Assembly (NCBI GenBank): GCA_002179805.1
Contig: NAVB01003863.1
Span: forward strand, 1 to 13,906
Direction of reading: 5' to 3'
Length of the DNA: 13,906 nucleotides
Source: Acanthamoeba lenticulata
Taxonomy: Eukaryota > Discosea > Longamoebia > Acanthamoebidae
A model generated the notes under the pieces. It worked only from the letters and a program-made list of their open reading frames with translations, made no database searches and was not told the origin of the DNA. The position numbers and the translations under genes were made by a program. Each line of letters begins with the position of its first letter. Position 1 is the stretch's first letter. Shown here one piece after another: positions 1 to 13,906 of this stretch.

Positions 1-37
1 TTTTTACAAAAAAGGTAAAAGCCCACGAGCAAACGTC

Positions 38-52
38 ATGAAGAGCTCTTGA
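38..52 (+). other. Possible 4-codon upstream ORF
   Basis: An ATG at 38 opens a reading frame of four codons (M-K-S-S) ending in TGA at 50-52, ten bases before the ATG at 63 used for the LRR gene. If the transcript starts upstream of 38, this would be a minimal uORF that could lower initiation at the main start. An in-frame TGA at 39-41 also shows the LRR frame does not extend upstream without an intron. The transcript start is unknown and the window edge is close, so this is tentative. Confidence 0.3.
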
Positions 53-62
53 GGAAGAACAT

Positions 63-1508
63 ATGGAAACCGCAGGTGAGGGCGTGCCCTCAAGTATGGA
101 CAATGTATCAACGAATGTGAGTCGCGTGCTCACAAAAGCAGAGATGAAGACACTGCGGAAGGAGGCCAAAGCAGAGATGAAGACGCTGCGCAAGGAGAAG
201 AAGGAGCAAGAGAAGGAAAGGAAGAAAGAAGAGAAGATGAAAATGAAAGAGCTCAAGAAACAAGGACTAGACACTATCCGGCGCAGTACCAGCCCCGAAA
301 CCACTGCGGGTGGATCGCCGCGAAGGAAGAGACGACCACCAGGATTTCAGGAAGAAGAGTTCATGGCACAACTGGCCGACTTGCAACAAGATTGCGATAC
401 GGACCTTGACTTGCGCGAACTGAGTCTGGATTGCTGGGCAGTTGAAGACTTGGTAGAAGCACTCGGCACAACTGCTGCTATAAAGAGGTTGATCTTGAGC
501 AACAACCAAATAGGTGACCAAGGTAAGTCCCCTTTTGGATGACCACTTGCCAAGCTAACATTCACAACAGGTGCTCTCTTCTTGGCAAAGTACTTGGAGA
601 AGAACAAGAGCGTGACTTCCTTGGACGTTTGCTACAACGGCCTGACCGAAAAGGGAGCACGATCTCTGTGCCGAGCGCTGTACGCCAACGTTTTTCTACA
701 AGAGCTGTTCATTGATGAGCAGGTGTGGTTGGCCCATCTGGATTTGGTCTATTAGGTCACCTGCAGCTGACTCCATATCTGTTACTCAGCCAATTATAGT
801 GCAAGGGTTGGTTACGGAAGCCATTCCCGATGCACTGCGACTGGAGCTTGATCATCTCCTTACCTGCAACGAGGGCTTCCAGCTGGTAGATCTCCTTCCC
901 CAAGCTGTGAGTCAAGGATAAGCACTAAAACCGGGTGCAGTTGTTAAAGGGTGAATCAAACAAGTTGATCCTCAGCAAGCGAGAACAGCGTTTCGTCAAC
1001 AAGACCATCATCACGCGGTTCCGCGATTTGGCGGTGATTGACATGTCGGACAACCTGCTGGTGAGCTTGCCCAAGGAGATCGGCGGTCTGAAGCAGTTGC
1101 GTGAGTTGCGCCTGCACCACAACAACATCGAAGAGCTGCCTGACGAGATCGCTGAATTGTCAAGCCTCGAGGTGCTCGACCTTACCCACAATTCGCTCCT
1201 GCGGTTGCCCCCCACGATAGGCCAGCTGCCTGCCTTGGTGAAGTTGCTGCTGTCGGACAACCGCCTCGCCGACCTTCCTTGGTAGCTTTTTCTTCTCGCT
1301 TGCCCGTGTCTGGCGAGAAGCACTCACATCACTTCTCAGGGCTGCCCTTGCCGCGATGCCGTCCCTCGAGGATCTTGACATCCGGCGCAACTGCCTGGTG
1401 CAGTCCACTCTGCCGTTGACTGCCGACTTCACGCGAGCCATCAACATTGCCCGCCAGGAAACGCTCCGCTATATCAAACGTCAGATGTCCTCTTCTCCTT
1501 CTTCCTGA
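63..1508 (+). CDS. Leucine-rich-repeat protein with basic coiled-coil N-terminus
   Basis: Proposed exons: 63-522, 571-722, 790-906, 941-1281, 1340-1508, about 412 aa, all junctions in phase. Residues about 20-72 are Lys/Glu-rich and probably form a charged coiled coil. Residues about 115-205 carry two ribonuclease-inhibitor-like LRRs (ILSNNQIGDQ; LDVCYNGLTEKGA). After exon 4 the repeats change to the short 'typical' class with LP-x-x-I spacing (VIDMSDNLLVSLPKEIG, LHHNNIEELPDEI, LTHNSLLRLPPTI, LSDNRLADLP), closing with LEDLDIRRNCL. No signal peptide, membrane segment or enzyme domain is visible, so a cytosolic protein-binding scaffold is likely; the partner is unknown. Intron 3 is only 34 nt with the GTGAGT donor at 907. 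An in-phase alternative donor at 886 gives a 55-nt intron and a protein 7 aa shorter. The start is supported by an upstream in-frame stop. Confidence 0.83.
135..200 (+). repeat. 33-bp tandem duplication inside the LRR gene
   Basis: Bases 135-167 and 168-200 are two near-identical 33-bp units, each encoding K-A-E-M-K-T-L-R-K-E plus one residue (A or K). Differences are third-base changes (aca/acg, cgg/cgc) and the last codon (gcc/aag). An 11-residue period suits a coiled coil, and the unit is a whole number of codons, so the frame is kept. Confidence 0.92.
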
Positions 1509-1554
1509 CAAGTTCGCAACAAAAACAACAAAAGTCCTTGAAACCTGTGCTCGA
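1509..1554. other. 46-bp convergent gap between the LRR and RasGEF genes
   Basis: The two stop codons (TGA at 1506-1508 on plus, TAA at 1557-1555 on minus) face each other across 46 bp. No AATAAA is visible on either strand here. The 3' UTRs must therefore overlap each other, and probably overlap the opposite coding exon, giving complementary transcript tails. Confidence 0.75.
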
Positions 1555-3260
1555 TTAGGGATCAAGACGAGAGGCGATGATCTCGAGATGCTTGATGGGC
1601 TTGTGGGCGCTGATGGACTCCTCGAGAATGACCCGCACCTGGTGTACTGGCTGCAGGTTGAACGCTCGCCGCTGGTGCTCGTGCACCTACAGGTGGCGAC
1701 CATCGTAGGCACAGACAATCGTGAGTCACAAGATGAACGAGACCTCACCAGGCATCTTGACAGAAGCGCACCTTCTGGATGACGGCGAAGAGGCGAGCGC
1801 ACTTTTCAAAGTTGATGAGGTTGGTGGTTTTGGTGCGCGTGGGCACCGTCTCCTCGATGAGCAAAATGTCGCGCAGCTCCACGTCTGTTTTCGCAGCGCG
1901 GCCGATTTAGAGGTTGAGCTTCCTCTTCTTCGCGTTCGCGTGCACAGGGAGGGAGTTGTTTCAGGGATTCGCACCGAGGTAGGGGAGGAGCGGGAGCTCG
2001 GACTTGGCGAGGGCCTCCTTGTAGGCCAACGCCTCACCTTCACGCGGCGGGATGAGCTTCACCAGGTCGGAGAACACCTGCGCGCAAGCGTCGGCCCCAA
2101 ACGGCCGGCGATGTGAGTGGTCGTGTCGATGGGCGGTGATGGAAGGGCGCGCGGACCGTCTGTGTCTGGAGCGGGATCTCGGAGAAGGCCCGCGTGAGGG
2201 ACTGCACGGGGGGCAGGTTGAGGCCAGCCAGCACCGCGAAGAGGCTGTGAAAGTTATTCAACTGCCGCAGATGCTTGGCAACGTCGATGAACTTCTTGAT
2301 GAGCTTGACGCGTCGACGGGCCTTCTCTTGGGTGAGAATCTCGGTCGCCACCCAGAGCGAGACCTCATCGTAGGCCTTGGTCATGGCGATCACGTTGGGC
2401 GCCTGCAGCGAGAACACCAGCAACATCCGTACACCGTCAGTCCGTCAGGCTTCGCTGGGGAGCGAGAAGGGTCGTGAGGACGAGCTCGGTACCTTGAACT
2501 TGAGCTGCGGGTCGAGCCACGACTTGTTGAGCAGCTCGCTGGGGCGAATGTCGCGGAAGAGCTCAAAGTGCATGAGGGTGAGCTGCCGCGCGATCTCCTC
2601 GTCGTCGATCTGGCGGGTGGAGAGCTTGGTCCAGAAGATGCGGGCCGGGACCTTGGGCTCCGGCGGCTCACTGACAAACACGTGCTCATGGGACGCCGTG
2701 TCGGCCTTGCTCTTGTTGACGGCCGCGCGCAGGGCGTGGGCCAGCTGGTGGTAGCCGTCGCGCGCCAGCGTGCCGTCGATGAAGGCGTTGAGCTGGTAGA
2801 GCAGCCGCGAGTCGGCAAAGTCGCCCCAGACCTTTTCCACCCAGTATTTGATCACGTTGCACACGCGCTTGGCCATCGGCTCCTGCACCTTGCTCTGGTA
2901 CTCCTCGCGCGACATCCCCTTGGGCACCGGCACCTGGTAGCGCTGCACCAATTTCTGCAACAAAACGATTTGTTAATTCTTCCTTTAAAGTCATAAAAAA
3001 TAAAAATAAAAATGATAATAAATAAAAAGGTAGTGAGTAACCTTGAGGAAGAGCTGGGAAGAGGTGAAGCTCTGGTGCGTGTAGACGAAGATCTTGATAT
3101 AGGCCAGATCTGGGGTCATGAGCCGAGTCAGCCTTCTCATTAGAGGAGAAACATGTACTCGGCGTACCGAGTGGTTTGTCGACATCGGGCACCAGCTGCT
3201 CGATGAGCTTGTTGAGGGTGCCCGCTTGGACCTCGATCTTCTGGTTCCGGTTGAGGCCCT
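1555..3260 (-). other. RasGEF_N plus RasGEF (CDC25-type) catalytic module
   Basis: RasGEF_N begins near VQAGTLNKLIEQLVPD and continues through DLAYIKIFVYTHQSFTSSQLFL and the exon 15 helices. The catalytic part begins near IDDEEIARQLTLMHFELFRD and contains IRPSELLNKSW, a WVATEIL segment, the conserved core NFHSLFAVLAGLNLPPVQSL, then SELPLLPYL and TTNLINFEK before the C-terminal helix. All structurally conserved regions of CDC25 domains appear present and uninterrupted, so an active exchange factor is expected. The usual Gly after PYL is replaced by Asp created across the splice junction (LPYL|D). Confidence 0.9.
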
Positions 3261-6200
3261 TGACGATGTTCTTCTCGCTGTCGGGCGGTTCGTCCCACAC
3301 ATTCACGTCGGCCTCCTCCTCCTTGGCCCGGCCCGGTAGGTGGTCCACGACTTCGACCTCCTTGTCGAACTCGTCCTCGTACGGCTTGGCTGGACCGTGC
3401 CACGGACCCCGCACGAGCCATTACCAAAGCCGAGCGCGGTGTGAGCCAAAGCGCAGGCTCTTGTGGAGAGGTGCCGAGCCGCCAAGGTGTCTGGACGTAC
3501 GCAGGTCGAGCGAGAAGATGTCCTTGCTGCTCAGGTGGTGCGAGCGCAGGCGGATCTGCGAGAGGCGCAGGAGCGTGACCAGTTGGCTCTCCTTGATCTT
3601 GACCGGCTCCGGCGGCTTCACATCTGTGATGATGCATCATCACGTCGTGATGAGCGCCACCGATCCTCGTCTGTTTGTGTGGAGTTGTGGAAGGCGAGGG
3701 ACGGCTCTCGTACAGAGGATGTTGGTCTCCTTCTGGATGGCCTGCACGGTCTTCATATGGGCCTCGTTCTCCAGGTGCTCCATGATGAGCTGCAGCACTT
3801 GACGATGCGACAGCGCGTTCCGGTTCTCCGTCCTGTGTGCGTGTGTTGTTACGTCAGCATCTGCGCCCAGCGGGCCGACAAGGAGCGAGGGTTGCGCGGT
3901 ACCTCGAGGAACGGGCCAAGCGCGAGAACGAGGGTGCGCCGATGAGCGGCCGGATGCGTTCACGGAGCTCGAGGATCTCCGGGTGGCGCCGCAGCAGGAT
4001 GCCCTCCCACTCGGCCCGCGGATACTTGGAATACTCTGCCCGCCCTCTCGCGTCAGCACAAGGTCCATGTCGACACGGCATGACCCAAAGGGACGCAGAG
4101 GCGCTCTGACGCACCATTGTCGAGCGCAGCGTCCTCAGAGAGGAACTCGTCCTTGCCCAGGCACAGGTAGTCCAGCTGTGCCGAGCCGACGCCCTCATGG
4201 AGTCCGCCAAAGACGAAGAAGGCATCGCCTGGTGTGTGTGAAGGACAGCGTCATCATCTGGCCTGGCGACGCACCAGGAGGGATGGAAAGCAAAGGGAGG
4301 GAGGGAGGGAGGGAGGCGGTACCTCGCACCGACATGGTGTGGTAGGCCACACGGCGCACGGGATCGCCCGTCGTGATAACCTTGCACCACTTGCGGTAGT
4401 CTAAATCGAGCGTAAGAACCACACTTGTGGCAGGAGAGGGTTGAGGTAAAAGTGGCGCACCAAAGCTGAACTCGTAGAAGGCGTTGGCCTCGTCCTCCTG
4501 CCCGCCGCCGAGCATGTACATCGCATCGCGCAGGACCACACTGCGCAGTTTTTCAGGAGTGTTAACGCGAGATGCGCCTGAAAAGATGACGACCGAGTGG
4601 CTTATACCAGCTGTGCCCGCTTCGAGCGGTCGGCGAGATGGCATCACTCAGCGGCACCCTCTGCCAGGTTGCTCCACCCACGCCCATGTCTGGAGGCAAC
4701 AACATCAGCATTTCATCAGAGCCAGAGCGAGCGAAAAAAAAAAGAAGAGGTGCCGACGTACAGAGCTTGAGCTCCCAGAGGTCGTCACAGTCCTTGTCGC
4801 CGTCCCGCCCACCGTAGATGTAGATCGACGTCTTGTAGACCACCGCTGTGTGTCCGCTGCGCTTGGGGGGCTCGCCCTGCGTTCGAACCTCGAGCCAAAT
4901 TGACGCCGCTGGGATCATGATTTATTGTCAGACCATCCTCAGGGCAGGAAAGAGTGAAAGCGAAAGAAAAGCGAAAGCGAAGGACGTACTTGCTTCGTAG
5001 GACCAAACGTCGCTAAAGGTCTTTCCGGTGGAGTCGAGGCCGCCGATGATGTAGATGCTGTCGTTACATACAATAGCCGAGTGGTGCTTGCGTGGCGAAG
5101 GACTGAAAACAGCGTCAATCTTGGTCCATTGGCATGTTTCTGTCGCATCAGAAGAGAGCGAGCGCTCATGAGATGACCATAAACGAGTGCGTTGATGTAA
5201 CCAGCACGCACCGAGGTTGAGCCGCCAGGTGTCGTTCAGACACTGGCCTGAGGCGTTTTCGCCGCCCATGATGTACATAGCGTCCTTGTAGAGGACCGCA
5301 ACGTGGCCCCAACGCGCCGACGGAGCGTCAGAGGCGTGCGGGCTCTCCACCCGCGACCACACCTTGGTGCCTTCGCAGTCAAAAAATGCAAAGAATGAGC
5401 TAATTATAAACCACAAAGTGACAAGGGAAAAGAAGCGAAGGCTCACCGAAGTTAAAGACGTGGCAGTCCCCGAAGACCTGGCCCTCAACGGAGCGGCCGC
5501 CGTAGACCAACAAGCAATCGTCGAACCGCACGGCCGTGTGGCCCCATCGCGGCGCGGGGACGGCGCCTGTGGTTTCGACCCCTGCGCTGTAGCCTGTGTC
5601 GCGTGTATGTACGCGTGAGCGGAAAATGAAGGAAGAGTGGTGAGGACGACGAGAGTACGAGTGGTTGTGTAGCGGACGGCCATCTCGCGCTTGGTAGTAG
5701 GTACCGCGTCGCGCTGAATGCCCGAGAAGGAGGAGAAGGAGCCCGTGAGCTGGGGAGCCACGGGCGGCGGCAGGGTCAGTCGCGGCGATGGCGATGGCGA
5801 GTTATCTGCGATCGCTGAGAGCTCGCCCGACAAAGAGGAGGGAATCGCATCAAAGCCGCTGGACGTTTCCCGCAGGCTCGAAGCCAGAAAGGCCTCAGAG
5901 GCTGCAGCCTTGGCTGGCGTCGGCACAGCAGAGGACGAGGTTGAGGTAGACGTGGAAGTGGAGGAAGTGCTTGGCGAGTGCGGGGAGGACGATGGGCTGG
6001 GCGAGCTGGAAGACGGCGATGACGAAAGCGAACCCGCAACTGTGCTCAAGTTTTGTGAACTGACGCTGTCGCCGCGCCGCAGCTCTTTGGCGCGGTCGGC
6101 CACCTTGGCCGAGGTCCAACCGCCGCTTGCGGTTTGGAGCAGCGACGAGCCGGCCGCAGCGCCGTGGTAGCCAACAACGACCGCTGAGCCAGAGGTTGGA

Positions 6201-6355
6201 GTGGGATTGATGCTGTGAACGACAGTTATGACAGAAGATGACGACTTTGATGAGGAAAGGGAAGAAGAAAGGGGCGAGTCGCAGCTTGCTGAGGCTCCCT
6301 TGAGGCGGGCATGACTGAGGGTTGGCGTCAGGGTTGGTGCGCGGTTTGACGCCAT
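1555..6355 (-). CDS. Kelch-repeat / LisH / RasGEF domain protein
   Basis: Predicted Ras-family guanine nucleotide exchange factor, about 1124 aa. Exons, 5' to 3': 6355-5659, 5593-5447, 5370-5212, 5139-4990, 4908-4762, 4689-4608, 4540-4461, 4400-4323, 4228-4115, 4035-3903, 3832-3714, 3623-3501, 3389-3168, 3109-3042, 2954-2493, 2402-2157, 2077-1975, 1884-1772, 1686-1555. All junctions keep frame. Order: Ser/Pro-rich tail (1-230), six Kelch repeats (about 235-550), LisH-like segment (about 603-632), RasGEF_N (about 725-860), RasGEF catalytic domain (about 885-1110). The start ATG at 6355 has a good context (aaaATGG) and an in-frame TAG upstream at 6424-6422. Dictyostelium and Acanthamoeba are known to carry Kelch-RasGEF proteins, which supports the family call. 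Weak points: the exon 1/2 junction (donor c|gtactc, chosen because it gives the right phase) and the GTCCGC donor at 2156. Substrate GTPase is not deducible. Confidence 0.9.
3626..3653. repeat. 18-bp perfect palindrome overlapping a second inverted repeat, at a 3' splice site
   Basis: GTGATGATGCATCATCAC (3626-3643) is its own reverse complement. It overlaps a second inverted repeat, TCATCACG-T-CGTGATGA (3637-3653, 8-bp arms around one base). In the RasGEF pre-mRNA this lies in intron 11 (3624-3713) and directly abuts the acceptor AG at 3625-3624. Confidence 0.95.
3714..3832 (-). other. LisH-like dimerisation segment
   Basis: Exon 11 encodes RQVLQLIMEHLENEAHMKT followed by VQAIQKET, matching the LisH pattern (hydrophobic-x-x-LI-x-x-x-L-x-x-x-x ... 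A-x-x-x-x-x-ET). LisH motifs mediate dimerisation and occur in several amoebozoan RasGEFs between other domains and the GEF module. The motif is short, so the call rests on pattern and position. Confidence 0.65.
4115..5593 (-). other. Six Kelch repeats (predicted beta-propeller)
   Basis: Exons 2-9 encode repeated units with the Kelch signature: an aromatic/His-rich strand, then a hydrophobic strand ending in Gly-Gly. The six anchors are PRWGHTAV...LLVYGG, ARWGHVAV...MYIMGG, PRKHHSAI...IYIIGG, KRSGHTAV...IYIYGG, ARSGHSCV...MYMLGG and a diverged VRRVAYHT...FFVFGG. Spacing is about 50 residues. Trp residues follow most repeats (KVWSRV, CQWTKI, IWLEV, TWQRV, KWCKV). A six-bladed propeller is the expected fold and normally binds proteins; the ligand is unknown. 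Confidence 0.88.
4295..4316 (+). repeat. GGGA tetranucleotide microsatellite in a RasGEF intron
   Basis: Five consecutive GGGA units plus GG, within intron 8 of the minus-strand gene (4229-4322). The sense transcript is CCCT-rich a few bases after the GTACCG donor. The plus-strand DNA has five G3 tracts with single-base loops, a classic G-quadruplex-capable pattern. Confidence 0.95.
5659..6355 (-). other. Ser/Thr/Pro-rich disordered N-terminus of the RasGEF protein
   Basis: Exon 1 encodes about 232 residues dominated by Ser, Thr, Pro and Ala, with runs such as SSSLSSSKSSSSV and alternating ST dipeptides around 5930-5975. No domain is recognised. The composition suggests a disordered tail and a possible phosphorylation target. 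It is coding because it has the same stop-free frame as the first Kelch exon after splicing, begins with the only upstream ATG in frame, and has an in-frame stop just beyond. Confidence 0.75.
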
Positions 6356-6567
6356 TTTAGAATAGATGAAGGACAAAACCCACCCCAGCGCACTTCCTTG
6401 GCTTGGTAGTAATAATTGCACCTATTAATTGCATTGTCGACTGGCGTACGGAAAAGAAAATAGAAAGAAATGAAGAAAATCAAGAACATTCAAGGAGGAA
6501 GAAAGGGAGCAAGGGCAGCTTCCGCGACCAGAGAGTAGTGGCAACGCAAATACACTGACCGCTTTTG
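6356..6567. promoter_or_regulatory. 212-bp divergent promoter region between RasGEF and GCN2 genes
   Basis: The two start codons (6355 minus, 6568 plus) point away from each other, so this spacer contains the 5' UTRs and at least part of both promoters. It is more AT-rich than flanking exons. The octamer TAATTGCA occurs twice, at 6413-6420 and 6426-6433 (13-bp spacing), around a TTAATT core. An in-frame TGA at 6556-6558 bounds the GCN2 frame and a TAG at 6424-6422 bounds the RasGEF frame. No clear TATA box was identified. Confidence 0.6.
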
Positions 6568-13650
<7,083 letters not shown>

Positions 13651-13669
13651 GGCTTGACTGTAGCGCTTG

Positions 13670-13675
13670 AATAAA
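13670..13675 (+). terminator. Polyadenylation signal AATAAA for GCN2
   Basis: AATAAA lies 20 bases after the GCN2 stop codon (13648-13650). It is the only canonical signal seen just downstream of the GCN2 stop. Confidence 0.6.
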
Positions 13676-13716
13676 TACCACCAAGCTTTCTTCTTTTGTT
13701 TTTGAGTTTGCTCTCT

Positions 13717-13722
13717 TTTATT
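13717..13722 (-). terminator. Possible AATAAA of the right-edge gene, overlapping its stop codon
   Basis: On the minus strand AATAAA reads across 13722-13717 and overlaps the candidate stop TAA at 13720-13718. Either the signal is part of the 3' end or the match is incidental to the stop context. Confidence 0.35.
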
Positions 13723-13906
13723 TAAGGGCAGCAGTGCCCAGCTTCTGTTGTTGCTGAATCCACTCCAGAGGGCTGTCTGTCCCATCTGGCCACCTGGTGC
13801 TTCCCTTGACGCAGCTTGGCCAGAGCGTCGACGAAGGTGCGGCAATTCAAGTTGAACGGGTTGTACCGGTCGTGCTTCTGCTTGAGCTGGGTGATCGCTT
13901 GGTCGA
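13718..13906 (-). CDS. 3' end of an unrecognised gene (partial, runs off the right edge)
   Basis: The last 189 bases read on the minus strand as coding; the family is not recognised. Three models fit. (a) No intron: DQAITQLKQKHDRYNPFNLN, then CRTFVDALAKL, ending in stop 13724-13722. (b) A 73-nt intron 13866-13794 (donor GTACAA, like others here), joining KHDR to WPDGTDSPLEWIQQQQ and ending LGTAALK, stop 13720-13718. (c) A 40-nt intron 13793-13754 joining KHQ to QQQKLGTAALK. The segment YNPFNLNCRTFVDAL in models (a) and (c) recalls the Asn-Cys-x-x-Phe element of some papain-fold families, but this is a weak resemblance. Convergent with GCN2. Confidence 0.5.

Noticed and set aside
2568..2996. 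142-codon open frame on the plus strand within the RasGEF region
   Set aside because: It is a shadow of exon 15 of the minus-strand gene, which encodes recognisable RasGEF sequence with matched splice phases.
3421..3500. Continuous minus-strand frame from RasGEF exon 12 to a TAA at 3423-3421, suggesting truncation
   Set aside because: A GTACGT donor at 3500 and an acceptor at 3390 remove this stop in correct phase (111-nt intron) and lead into the rest of the protein, so it is not a truncated gene.
3626..3653. Palindrome as a transposon end or recombination site
   Set aside because: There is only one copy in the window, with no paired terminal repeat and no transposase or recombinase coding nearby.

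Overview
The window is nuclear DNA of a protist. It has GC-rich exons and 45 proposed spliceosomal introns, mostly 55-95 nt, with very short gaps between genes. Exon composition, intron density and the protein architectures (Kelch-RasGEF, GCN2 with two kinase-like domains) suggest an amoebozoan, most like Acanthamoeba. That assignment is inference; no rRNA or other marker gene is present.

Layout, left to right. (1) 63-1508, plus strand, 5 exons: a leucine-rich-repeat (LRR) protein of about 412 aa with a basic coiled-coil N-terminus. (2) 1555-6355, minus strand, 19 exons: a protein of about 1124 aa with a Ser-rich N-terminus, six Kelch repeats, a LisH-like helix pair, a RasGEF N-terminal domain and a RasGEF catalytic domain, so a predicted Ras-family exchange factor. 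(3) 6568-13650, plus strand, 24 exons: a GCN2-type eIF2-alpha kinase of about 1776 aa with RWD domain, charged linker, first kinase domain, second kinase domain with an acidic insert, HisRS-like domain and C-terminal domain. (4) From about 13718 to beyond the right edge, minus strand: the 3' end of an unrecognised gene.

Genes 1 and 2 converge with 46 bp between stop codons, and genes 3 and 4 converge with about 67-71 bp. Genes 2 and 3 diverge from a 212-bp spacer (6356-6567) that must hold both promoters or their cores. No gene-free stretch longer than 300 bp exists. I saw no tRNA, rRNA, transposon or CRISPR array.

Exon models were built by hand, by matching splice phases and family conservation. 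Every proposed junction in genes 1-3 keeps the reading frame. Weaker spots are gene 1 intron 3 (two in-phase donors), the junction before the first Kelch repeat of gene 2, GCN2 intron 11 (8915-8989, which could be coding), and the splicing of gene 4.

The observations most worth following are: a GCN2 whose first kinase domain keeps nearly all catalytic residues; a donor-site preference for C at intron position +4 (34 of 41 introns in genes 2 and 3, 0 of 4 in gene 1); and an 18-bp perfect palindrome directly abutting a 3' splice site in the RasGEF gene. The two signalling genes sharing the central spacer act in nutrient/stress translation control (GCN2) and Ras activation (RasGEF). Co-regulation is possible but is inference only.
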